Source: Hyphomicrobiaceae bacterium UBA2767 (GTDB lineage: Bacteria > Pseudomonadota > Alphaproteobacteria > Rhizobiales > Methyloligellaceae). Taken from it: a stretch of 8,200 nt of DNA. Positions 1 to 5,980 of this stretch are shown here, piece after piece. Each line of letters begins with the position of its first letter. Within the stretch, counting starts at the first letter, position 1. The DNA lies in assembly GCA_002352635.1 (NCBI GenBank), contig DEIT01000158.1:1-8200 (forward strand), written 5' to 3'. The notes beneath the pieces were generated by a model. That model was not told where the DNA came from and made no database searches. It saw nothing but the letters and a program-made list of their open reading frames with translations. Both the position numbers and the translations under genes were made by a program.

Positions 1-1194
1 AAGTTTGGATCCGGCTGAGCCTGACTTCCCGAACAGCCTTGAAAACTCGCCCTCATGCGGCGTGATCACGACCGGTGCCACCCGTTTGGCGAAGCTCCCG
101 AACAGACCCTTCGATCCTTTTGAAAAGGATGTCAGCGCATCAGCGTCCAGCACGCATGCGGCGTCACTCCTGAGTGCTGCAAGTGTGAGCTCCCGCGTTC
201 TCTTTCCAATACCTGCGCCAGGTCCGATCAACACGGAGTTCTTGCGTTTGTCCTTAAGGATTCCGCTGAGCCCTTTTGCACCGCTGAATGAAGACACCAT
301 GACAGCTGTTGAATGGGCCGCATTGACCGCCGTTGCGGCCTTGCTGCCAGCGAGAGTGACGAGTCCAGCCCCTACCCGCAGAGCGCCACGCGCCCCAAGG
401 CGTGCTGCGCCAGTTGATTCCGGTCCACCGGAAATAGTGAGCACATGGCCGCGTGAGTATTTGTGCCCCCCAACCTGCGGCCATGGAAAGAAGTCCGCCC
501 AAAGTTCTGGCGCGTTGGAGAAAGTTTGCGGGCAGATGGAGCCCAGTGTGTCGGCACCAATACCGATATCGGCGACACGAACCTCACCGCAGTGCAAGCG
601 TCCTGGCATCAGCAAATGACCGGGCTTACGGCGGAAGAAGGTCACCGTGGAATCGGCTTCGATTGCGCATCCCCTCACGGCACCGGTCGTTCCGTCAATG
701 CCGCTTGGTACGTCGACGGCGACAACGCCCGCACTACTCTTGTTCACAGCCTGAATCGTCTCCGCAGCCTTGCCCTTGACGTCGCGCGTGAGCCCGGCTC
801 CGAAGATGGCGTCAACGACGACTTCCGCGCCGGAAATCATCTGCGCTGTAAGTTCCTCGACCTGACCATCCCAACGTTCCGCCATCTTCGCAGCGTCGCC
901 CTTGAGCGCATTCTTTTTGCCAAGCAAGCCGAGACGAACGCTGCAGCCGCCTGCCTTGAGATGGCGTGCCACAACAAAACCATCACCACCATTGTTACCG
1001 GGACCGCACAGCACCGTCACTTCTTGAACATCAGGCGCAAGCCGCAAGACTTCATCAGCTACTGCCTGCCCCGCTGCCTCCATCAAAAGCAAACCTGGTG
1101 TTCCGGCATCGATCGTAAGCTTGTCGGCTCTGCCCATCTCATCGCTGGTGAGAAGTTCAATGCCGCCAGCGGAAATGTTCTGTGAATCGCTCAT
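1..1194 (-). CDS. nnr: Bifunctional NAD(P)H-hydrate epimerase / ADP-dependent (S)-NAD(P)H-hydrate dehydratase, 3' end outside the window
   Basis: This cytoplasmic enzyme repairs hydrated, inactive NADH and NADPH. The N-terminal (YjeF_N) half interconverts R- and S-NAD(P)HX, and the C-terminal (carbohydrate-kinase-like) half dehydrates the S form using ADP. I translated the reverse strand and found 398 codons without a stop. Epimerase motifs are GPGNNGGDGFVVAR (residues 64-77), DAIFGAGL (128-135) and VDVPSGIDG (about 160-168). Dehydratase motifs are HKYSRGHVLTISGG (244-257), LIGPGAG (322-328), VLDADALT (348-355) and TPHEGEFSRLF (378-388). The family is usually about 490-500 residues, so roughly 100 residues, including the expected GTGD-type catalytic motif, lie beyond base 1. 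The ATG start overlaps the stop of the upstream VOC gene as ATGA, which suggests translational coupling. The plus-strand ORFs lying across this region are its shadows. Confidence 0.95.
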   Translation of the reverse strand, partial: MSDSQNISAGGIELLTSDEMGRADKLTIDAGTPGLLLMEAAGQAVADEVLRLAPDVQEVTVLCGPGNNGGDGFVVARHLKAGGCSVRLGLLGKKNALKGDAAKMAERWDGQVEELTAQMISGAEVVVDAIFGAGLTRDVKGKAAETIQAVNKSSAGVVAVDVPSGIDGTTGAVRGCAIEADSTVTFFRRKPGHLLMPGRLHCGEVRVADIGIGADTLGSICPQTFSNAPELWADFFPWPQVGGHKYSRGHVLTISGGPESTGAARLGARGALRVGAGLVTLAGSKAATAVNAAHSTAVMVSSFSGAKGLSGILKDKRKNSVLIGPGAGIGKRTRELTLAALRSDAACVLDADALTSFSKGSKGLFGSFAKRVAPVVITPHEGEFSRLFGKSGSAGSKL

Positions 1195-1568
1195 TCGTAT
1201 TGGGACAGCTCAATCAGGTTGCCGTCAGGGTCGCGACAATAGATCGACATGAACTGGCCCATAGCCCCTGTGCGCGCCACCGGCCCTTCCAAAACCTCAA
1301 TACCCTCCGCATTGAGCCGCAGTTTTGCAGCTTCAAGATTGTGGACGATGAAACAAAGATCGCCCGACCCCGGAGTGGGATGGACGGCCTTCGGCTCGAA
1401 TTCGTTGCCAGCGGAGTGCAGGTTGATCTTCTGAGTGCCAAATTTCAGGGCCGTGCGTTCACCGGCGAAGGTGTCGCGTTGCATGCCCAGAGCCTTTACG
1501 TAGAAGTCACACGTTGCTTCAATATCCGCCACTGTGAGTACTAGGTGATCCAGCCCGATTACGGTCAT
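1191..1568 (-). CDS. VOC (glyoxalase/bleomycin-resistance fold) family protein, GLOD5/YaeR-like
   Basis: A 125-residue, single-domain vicinal-oxygen-chelate protein, probably a cytoplasmic metal-dependent lyase, isomerase or dioxygenase; the substrate cannot be read from sequence. The N-terminus, LDHLVLTVADIEATCDFY, is the typical first beta-alpha unit with a likely metal ligand at His8. The middle has FGTQKINLH (residues 43-51) and PTPGSGDLCFIV (64-75). The end, DPDGNLIELSQYE, supplies a likely ligand at Glu120. These phrases resemble the GLOD5/STM3117 group of glyoxalase-like proteins. The frame is open to an ATG at 1628, but that would add 20 residues with no fold counterpart, so I chose the ATG at 1568. 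No strong ribosome site precedes it (GGCAGGCAGG only). Its TGA overlaps the ATG of the NAD(P)H-hydrate repair gene, and the two are probably one transcript diverging from glnB. Confidence 0.88.
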   Translation of the reverse strand: MTVIGLDHLVLTVADIEATCDFYVKALGMQRDTFAGERTALKFGTQKINLHSAGNEFEPKAVHPTPGSGDLCFIVHNLEAAKLRLNAEGIEVLEGPVARTGAMGQFMSIYCRDPDGNLIELSQYE

Positions 1569-1603
1569 TTGCCTGCCTGCCTGTACCCAGTCCCGCGTCC
1601 AAT

Positions 1604-1620
1604 TGCATAAAAATTGAGCA
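1604..1620 (+). promoter_or_regulatory. Possible NtrC-type enhancer site upstream of glnB
   Basis: TGCATAAAAATTGAGCA has the TGC-N11-GCA spacing of NtrC sites and an AT-rich centre. It lies about 100 bp upstream of the -24/-12 promoter, a normal distance for an enhancer protein. Inner positions match the classical TGCACC...GGTGCA pattern poorly, and TGC-N11-GCA is expected about twice by chance in a window of this size. Position is the main support. Confidence 0.3.
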
Positions 1621-1722
1621 TGCTGCATAAGAAAGCGTCAGATTTGGCGAGCACACCTGCTGCTGCTCCCGCAGTGTATCGATAACTCATTGATATAAAG
1701 TTGATTTTTTTCATAGTCGCTA

Positions 1723-1739
1723 TTGGCACGATGCGTGCT
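1723..1739 (+). promoter_or_regulatory. Sigma-54 (-24/-12) promoter of glnBA
   Basis: TTGGCACG (1723-1730), ATGC, then GTGCT (1735-1739) gives the invariant GG-N10-GC geometry of RpoN promoters and an exact TGGCACG -24 box. Only one base of the -12 box differs from TTGCT. It points towards glnB and predicts a start near 1750 with a leader of about 55 bases. Sigma-54/NtrC control of glnBA under nitrogen limitation is well established in related bacteria, so this assignment is strong. Confidence 0.8.
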
Positions 1740-1804
1740 AGTGCGTTGTAAATCCTTCAACACAAACGCGGTTTCACGCGCATCCGGGGGCCACAGGACA
1801 ATCA

Positions 1805-2143
1805 ATGAAGAAGATCGAGGCAATCATCAAGCCATTCAAGTTGGACGAGGTCAAGGAAGCGCTGCAAGAGATCGGTTTGCAGGGCATCACCGTAACTGAG
1901 GCTAAGGGATTTGGACGCCAGAAGGGGCAAACCGAGCTCTACCGCGGTGCGGAATATGTGGTCGATTTTTTGCCGAAGGTAAAAGTTGAGGTCGTTCTGG
2001 ACGACGCAATGGTCGAAAAGGCTGTCGAAACCATCCAGAACTCCGCCAAGACGGGCCGGATCGGAGATGGGAAGATTTTTGTTTCCTCCATTGAGGAAGC
2101 GATACGCATTCGCACCGGAGAATCCGGATCGGACGCGATTTAG
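1805..2143 (+). CDS. glnB: Nitrogen regulatory protein PII
   Basis: A 112-residue PII signal protein, the normal family length, which forms a trimer in the cytoplasm. It senses 2-oxoglutarate and ATP/ADP, and is uridylylated by GlnD when glutamine is low. Known partners are the adenylyltransferase GlnE, which adjusts glutamine synthetase, and the kinase NtrB. The start MKKIEAIIKPFKLDEVKEAL is characteristic. The T-loop (about residues 37-55) carries Tyr51, the uridylylation site, within LYRGAEYVVDFLPK. The C-terminal signature TGRIGDGKIFV occupies 83-93. AGGA at about 1794-1797 serves as the ribosome site. Placement directly before glnA, behind a sigma-54 promoter, favours GlnB over the amtB-linked paralogue GlnK. 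All key residues are present. Confidence 0.97.
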   Translation: MKKIEAIIKPFKLDEVKEALQEIGLQGITVTEAKGFGRQKGQTELYRGAEYVVDFLPKVKVEVVLDDAMVEKAVETIQNSAKTGRIGDGKIFVSSIEEAIRIRTGESGSDAI

Positions 2144-2237
2144 GGTGCTCGCGCTGGTGTGGGCATTCGATTTTTTTGAGTGAAACTTTGGAAGATCATC
2201 GCTGGGACAACAATGCCGGGCGAAACAGGGGAGTAAA

Positions 2238-3647
2238 ATGGCAGACGCAAGTAAGGTTCTCAAACAACTCAAGGACGATGACGTCAAATTCGTCGATCTG
2301 AGGTTTTCCGATCCTCGCGGGAAGCTGCAGCATCTGACAATGGATGTTACGGCCATGGACGAAGAGGCTTTTGCCGACGGTGTGATGTTCGATGGTTCAT
2401 CGATCGCCGGCTGGAAGGATATCTCGCAGTCGGATATGGCACTGATGCCCGATCCCGAGACTGCGACCCTTGATCCGTTCTTTGCACAAACGACGTTGGC
2501 GGTTTTTTGCGACGTTATCGAGCCGACCACAGGCGAGCTCTATGACCGCGACCCACGTGGCACCGCGAAAAAGGCTGAAGCATATCTACAGCAGACGGGT
2601 GTCGGCGATACGGCCTATTTTGGTCCAGAGGCTGAGTTCTTCATCTTCGACGACGTCCGTTTTTCGTCAGACCCTTATAACTGCGGTTTCAAGATCGACT
2701 CGACCGAGTTGCCGACCAACATGGATACTGAATACGAGATGGGCAATCTCGGCCACCGGCCACGCAACAAGGGCGGTTATTTCCCTGTGCCGCCGGTCGA
2801 CTCGGCCCAGGATATCCGGTCCGAAATGCTTTCGGTCATGTCCGAGATGGGCGTGGTCCCGGAAAAACATCATCATGAGGTGGGCGCGGCCCAGCACGAA
2901 CTTGGCATGAAGTTCGACAAGCTGGTTGCGGTCGCCGACCAGTTGCAAATCTACAAATATGTCGTGCACAACGTGGCGCAGGCATACGGCAAGACAGCAA
3001 CCTTCATGCCGAAGCCCGTCTTCGGTGACAACGGCACCGGCATGCACTGCCACCAGTCGATCTTCAAAGGCGGCGAGGCTGTATTCGCCGGCAATAAATA
3101 TGCCGATCTTTCAGATGCGTGCCTGCATTATATTGGCGGCATCCTGAAACATGCCAAGACACTGAACGCCTTCACCAACCCTTCTACCAATTCCTACAAG
3201 CGGTTGGTCCCTGGCTACGAAGCACCGGTCCTACTCGCTTACTCCGCTCGCAACCGGTCCGCATCATGCCGCATCCCGCATGTGGCAAATCCGAAGGGCA
3301 AACGCGTCGAAGTGCGCTTCCCCGATCCGACCGCCAATCCCTACCTCGCCTTCGCGGCTATGCTGATGGCGGGCCTTGATGGCATCGAGAATAAGATCGA
3401 CCCGGGCGATCCGATGGACAAGAATCTCTATGATCTGCCACCCGAAGAACTTGAAGGTATTCCAACGGTGTGCGCGTCGTTGCGCGAGGCATGTGAGAAT
3501 CTCGACAAGGATCGGGACTTCCTCAAGAAAGGCGGCGTGTTCTCGGACGACCAGATCGATGGATATCTTGAGCTCAAGATGGAAGAGACCGAGGCATATG
3601 AAATGATGCCTCATCCCATCGAGTTCGACATGTATTACAGCTGCTGA
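2238..3647 (+). CDS. glnA: Glutamine synthetase, type I (GSI-beta)
   Basis: This enzyme makes L-glutamine from glutamate, ammonia and ATP, the main ammonium-assimilation step, as a cytoplasmic dodecamer. The 469-residue length is standard. Visible motifs are FDGSSIAGW (51-59), EAEFFIFD with metal-binding Glu (131-138), the ATP-site stretch KPVFGDNGTGMHCHQS (259-274), NRSASCRIP (339-347), RVEVRFPDPTANPYLAF (356-372), and the adenylylation loop NLYDLPPEEL with Tyr398. That tyrosine implies control by GlnE, itself directed by PII from the gene just upstream. A strong ribosome site, AGGGGAG (2227-2233), precedes the ATG. The 94-base gap after glnB has no terminator, so the genes are probably cotranscribed. 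Nothing looks truncated or altered. Confidence 0.98.
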   Translation: MADASKVLKQLKDDDVKFVDLRFSDPRGKLQHLTMDVTAMDEEAFADGVMFDGSSIAGWKDISQSDMALMPDPETATLDPFFAQTTLAVFCDVIEPTTGELYDRDPRGTAKKAEAYLQQTGVGDTAYFGPEAEFFIFDDVRFSSDPYNCGFKIDSTELPTNMDTEYEMGNLGHRPRNKGGYFPVPPVDSAQDIRSEMLSVMSEMGVVPEKHHHEVGAAQHELGMKFDKLVAVADQLQIYKYVVHNVAQAYGKTATFMPKPVFGDNGTGMHCHQSIFKGGEAVFAGNKYADLSDACLHYIGGILKHAKTLNAFTNPSTNSYKRLVPGYEAPVLLAYSARNRSASCRIPHVANPKGKRVEVRFPDPTANPYLAFAAMLMAGLDGIENKIDPGDPMDKNLYDLPPEELEGIPTVCASLREACENLDKDRDFLKKGGVFSDDQIDGYLELKMEETEAYEMMPHPIEFDMYYSC

Positions 3648-3670
3648 CGGCTTCAGATACACACCAAAGG

Positions 3671-3707
3671 AAATGGGGCGGCCTTTTCAGGATCCGCCCC
3701 ATTTTTT
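3671..3707 (+). terminator. Intrinsic terminator of glnBA
   Basis: AAATGGGGCGG (3671-3681) pairs perfectly with CCGCCCCATTT (3694-3704) across a 12-base loop. The run of six T ends at 3707. It begins 23 bases after the glnA stop. On the minus strand the hairpin lacks a proper U-tract, so it serves mainly glnA, although it could also slow minus-strand transcripts from the right. Confidence 0.9.
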
Positions 3708-3830
3708 CGCCCCGCCAATTCCGGAACATTCAGACCAGCACCTTTCGGCACTTCCCCTCGGCCTGCCGCTGCTTGAGCGGTGATCCGGAGAGAGGCTCCC
3801 CCCGAAGAATCGAACTTTTACTTGTGGCGC

Positions 3831-4139
3831 CTAGGTGATCACAAACACTGCACAAATCAGGCAGACCATAGCCAGCATGGCGAAGTTACTTCTCCTGTTG
3901 CGATCCCTCCAGTCACGCACGATCTGTGGAAAACCGGACAAGACGAACCTCACCATGGACGCAAGTCCGAGCACGCCAACAGCGGCCAGCACATAGAACG
4001 GCAAATCGCCCGGATTCTGCACCGCATAGCCACTGGTTGCGGCCAGACGCTGACCCGTGATCGAGCTTGCGCTCACGAACGTAAAGATGGATGCAACCCC
4101 AAGCCCCAGAAGGCACGCATACCTAAACAGGATACCCAT
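3831..4139 (-). CDS. Small membrane protein of unknown function
   Basis: I do not recognise this gene. From the ATG at 4139 it encodes 102 residues (MGILFRYACLLGLG...). An in-frame ATG at 4160 would add seven residues. I prefer 4139 because AAGGG and AGGGG lie just upstream and the hydrophobic segment then starts at the N-terminus. Three hydrophobic stretches are visible: about residues 3-24, 47-66 and 85-101. An arginine-rich loop, IVRDWRDRNRRSN, lies before the last helix and suggests a cytoplasmic face. There is no cysteine pair or recognisable domain. It follows the desaturase gene on the same strand after a 117-base gap, so it may be a readthrough partner or have its own promoter. Coding is inferred from the consistent hydrophobic pattern and intact frame only. 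Confidence 0.6.
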   Translation of the reverse strand: MGILFRYACLLGLGVASIFTFVSASSITGQRLAATSGYAVQNPGDLPFYVLAAVGVLGLASMVRFVLSGFPQIVRDWRDRNRRSNFAMLAMVCLICAVFVIT

Positions 4140-4256
4140 ATCCCCTACCCTTTTCCCCATTTATTGAGGGTAAGAATAACGGCAGGGCGTAAAAGAAGCG
4201 GTAATTGGTAGGGTTATCAAAAGCTGAATCAATTTGTCGCGACAACTTATGCGCGA

Positions 4257-5300
4257 TCAAGCGGTGCGGACCCGTTTTCGCAATTCCGCGAATGAAATGA
4301 GGCGCCTGGAGGCTTCACACCAAAGCACCAGTCGAACGCATTTGAGGCTTTCCAGTGGTGTTATTTTGCCGAGGGAAGCGAGCTCCGGGTGATCCCGTAA
4401 TACTTCCGGCAACCGGTAAAAGGGAATGCGGCTGCACAGGTGGTGAACATGGTGGATACCGATATTGGCGGTAAACCAGCGCAAGATTCCCGGCAGCTCA
4501 TAATACGAACTTCCATGCAGTGCCAGTTCATGTATGTTCCAGTCCTGCTCATCCGCCCATTCCGTTTCTTCAAACTGATGCTGGACGAAGAACAGCCAGA
4601 CGCCGAATGACGTTGCAAGCAGCGTGACAGGCACGTGGACTTTCAGGAAATCAGCAATACCCACCGTCCACATCATGAGCACGACAACCGCCGCGATTCC
4701 CACATTGGTTGCCAATGTGCTCACCCAGGGGCGCCAGCCATCCCGCATCAACCCAAATGGCAGCCGGAACTTCAGGGCAAACATATAGGCCGGGCCGATG
4801 CCGAACATGACAAGAGGGTGACGGTAGAGACGATATTTGAGCCGCCCTCTCCGGGATAGTGAAAGATACTCATTCACAGTCAGCGTATCGATATCGCCCA
4901 AACCGCGTTGATCGAGATTGCCCGACGTTGCGTGATGTATGGCATGCGTCCGGCGCCAAAAATCATAAGGGGTCAGGGTTATAATCCCCAAGACCCGTCC
5001 GACCCAGTCATTTGTCCAGCGCCGGCGGAAGAAGGCGCCGTGGCCACAATCGTGCTGGATCAGAAAAAGGCGGACAAGGAACCCCGCAGCCGGAATAGCC
5101 AAAAGCAGACAGAGCCAGTAGCTCAAACCAAGTGATAACCACATCAGCAGCCAGAGCAGCGCGAGCGATCCGAGTGTGACGGCGATCTCGAACAGGCTTC
5201 GGAACATGGAAGGCTTACGGTAATTCGCCAGGTCCTGTACCAGGCTCCTTGCGTCGGGCTTGTTCGTATCCGGTACCGAAGTCTGCGAGTCTCTGGTCAT
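4257..5300 (-). CDS. Membrane fatty acid desaturase (DesA/omega-6 type, acyl-lipid)
   Basis: An integral-membrane di-iron desaturase of 347 residues that inserts a cis double bond into lipid acyl chains, using oxygen and reducing equivalents. This can adjust membrane fluidity. The three histidine boxes are intact: HDCGHGAF (83-90), HAIHHATSG (119-127) and IHHVHHL (282-288). HQFEETEW (241-248) is a further family motif. The phrase GNLDQRGLGDIDTLTVNEYL follows box 2, as in Bacillus Des-like and omega-6 desaturases. Hydrophobic spans lie near 35-80 and 195-240. The ATG at 5300 has GGAG six bases upstream; a longer in-frame ATG at 5420 adds unrelated sequence without a ribosome site and was rejected. 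The position of the introduced double bond cannot be read from sequence. A possible operator/promoter lies about 190 bases upstream, leaving a long leader. Confidence 0.92.
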   Translation of the reverse strand: MTRDSQTSVPDTNKPDARSLVQDLANYRKPSMFRSLFEIAVTLGSLALLWLLMWLSLGLSYWLCLLLAIPAAGFLVRLFLIQHDCGHGAFFRRRWTNDWVGRVLGIITLTPYDFWRRTHAIHHATSGNLDQRGLGDIDTLTVNEYLSLSRRGRLKYRLYRHPLVMFGIGPAYMFALKFRLPFGLMRDGWRPWVSTLATNVGIAAVVVLMMWTVGIADFLKVHVPVTLLATSFGVWLFFVQHQFEETEWADEQDWNIHELALHGSSYYELPGILRWFTANIGIHHVHHLCSRIPFYRLPEVLRDHPELASLGKITPLESLKCVRLVLWCEASRRLISFAELRKRVRTA

Positions 5301-5359
5301 TCTGTCTCCATCAAGATCGTGCGGTGACTGTTGTGACAAGAAATGCGGCCAGTGCAACC

Positions 5360-5399
5360 CCAAAAATGGTCGTGTGTGTCGCACGGCACCAAAAAATGG
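5360..5399. repeat. Two near-identical CCA5-6TGG motifs, 29 bases apart
   Basis: CCAAAAATGG (5360-5369) and CCAAAAAATGG (5389-5399) are nearly self-complementary and lie about three helical turns apart, on one face of the DNA. They fall in the leader or promoter region of the desaturase gene. This could be a paired protein-binding site or curved A-tract DNA. No regulator can be named. Confidence 0.25.
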
Positions 5400-5485
5400 C
5401 GCATTCCTGCCATTGGGCAAGCGGCATTGCTGAACGTCCAGCGAACCATGGTGCGCTATTAGAATGGGTTGTAAGAATCAATTCA

Positions 5486-5513
5486 TCTGCGTCAAATTGT
5501 GATTTGACGCAGA
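5486..5513. promoter_or_regulatory. 28-bp palindrome, likely operator with divergent -35 elements
   Basis: TCTGCGTCAAAT (5486-5497) and ATTTGACGCAGA (5502-5513) are perfect 12-base inverted arms around TGTG. Perfect 12-base arms this close are unlikely by chance in 8 kb. The symmetry places TTGACG, the sigma-70 -35 consensus, on both strands. Leftwards, TACAAC stands 16 bases away as a possible -10 for the desaturase. Rightwards only a weak CACCAT is seen 18 bases away. A repressor bound here would cover both promoters. An alternative is a hairpin in a longer transcript. Confidence 0.5.
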
Positions 5514-5567
5514 CCCTCCACCTGCGCCACCATAGTGTGTGCAAATTTGAAAGGGAGGTTTAGGAAA

Positions 5568-5606
5568 ATGACACCTCCGGACCACGTTGGGCCGTCTCGC
5601 GTGTAG
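5568..5606 (+). CDS. Possible 12-residue leader peptide ORF
   Basis: ATG at 5568 opens a 12-codon ORF, MTPPDHVGPSRV, ending in TAG. It has an unusually good ribosome site: GGGAGG nine bases and AGGA three bases before the ATG. GGAGGT (5554-5559) is complementary to ACCTCC in codons 2-4 (5573-5578), so a hairpin would hide the main ribosome site and put the ATG in its loop. This resembles a regulated leader ORF, but an ORF this short can arise by chance. No larger gene follows in the same direction before the hairpin at 5912. Confidence 0.25.
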   Translation: MTPPDHVGPSRV

Positions 5607-5911
5607 GTGCGCGGGTTGCTTAAGGCGAACCAGACGCGTTCCTCTGGGACGGCATAACCAGAACCACAATTCAATTGACTTCAGAAAAGTGCGCGCGCGG
5701 AATTCGTTGCAAGTGCGTGAGGGTGAGCTGTGTGGAAGCACAGGTTCCATCCACTTCCGTAGACGCACTTGATAAGCCCGGCAATCCGGGCGGGGCGTGA
5801 CAAGAGGCAGGTCGTAAGGCCGACGAGGCTTGAGGAGTTTCGGATCTCCACAAGTCTCATCCCGAGAACCTTCCCTGCAAAACACACAGAGCCCCAACAC
5901 AGACAATCAAA

Positions 5912-5949
5912 CGAAACCCCGCCGGGAGGTAACTTCCGGTGGGGTTTTG
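5912..5949 (+). terminator. Plus-strand intrinsic terminator-like hairpin with GNRA loop
   Basis: The stem runs C5912-G5949 inward, with core AAACCCC (5914-5920) pairing GGGGTTT (5941-5947), then GCCGG/CCGGT and GAG/CTT, closing on a GTAA tetraloop (5929-5932). All 17 pairs form in plus-strand RNA if three G-U wobbles are allowed (5913, 5921, 5926). The minus-strand RNA would have A-C mismatches at those places. Only four T follow the G run, so efficiency may be moderate. The minus-strand gene ending at 5981 could use it, but less well. Confidence 0.6.
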
Positions 5950-5980
5950 CAACTCCTCCATGCACAAGAACTTCTGGGTC

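Larger units (their letters stand above)
5540..5950 (+). ncRNA. Candidate structured non-coding RNA or leader RNA, family unknown
   Basis: No convincing protein gene fits here, but inverted arms are dense and nested. GGAGGT (5554-5559) pairs with ACCTCC (5573-5578). GCCGTC and CGCGT (about 5591-5603) pair with ACGCG and GACGGC (about 5634-5653). CAAGTGCGT (5710-5718) pairs with ACGCACTTG (5763-5771). GCCCGG-CAAT-CCGGGC spans 5776-5791, and GTCG/CGAC spans 5811-5824. A 13-pair helix spans 5825-5858 with one A-A mismatch and one wobble. The region ends in a terminator-like hairpin. Wobble pairs in the last two are G-U only as plus-strand RNA; on the minus strand they become A-C mismatches. A 5' end near 5540 is inferred from the upstream palindrome. 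I found no hallmark sequences of RNase P RNA, tmRNA, SRP RNA, or cobalamin, TPP or glycine riboswitches, and I could not place it as 6S RNA. Confidence 0.35.

Noticed and set aside
5..1185. Long plus-strand ORFs over the left edge
   Set aside because: The minus strand encodes the NAD(P)H-hydrate repair enzyme with all motifs in order, so these are shadows.
1638..1823. 61-codon minus-strand ORF across the glnB promoter
   Set aside because: It overlaps the sigma-54 promoter and glnB start, and has no ribosome site or recognisable content.
3790..3835. GTTCGATTC on the minus strand (3807-3815), like a tRNA T-arm
   Set aside because: The flanks form only three T-stem pairs, and no acceptor, D or anticodon arm can be built, so it is not a tRNA and not a convincing tRNA-derived attachment site.
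4234..4245. Perfect 12-bp palindrome TTGTCGCGACAA between the desaturase and small membrane protein genes
   Set aside because: About two perfect 12-bp palindromes are expected by chance in 8.2 kb, it has no T-tract, and it matches no operator I can name.
5540..5950. tmRNA, RNase P RNA, SRP RNA or a known riboswitch
   Set aside because: I looked for the tmRNA tag and TTCGA arm, the RNase P GAGGAAAGTCC core, the SRP loop, and cobalamin, TPP and glycine signatures, and found none.
5478..5965. Overlapping ORFs on both strands in the desaturase upstream gap
   Set aside because: Residue composition is erratic (Cys, His, Trp, Arg rich), with no domain or ribosome site; the inverted arms explain the region better.
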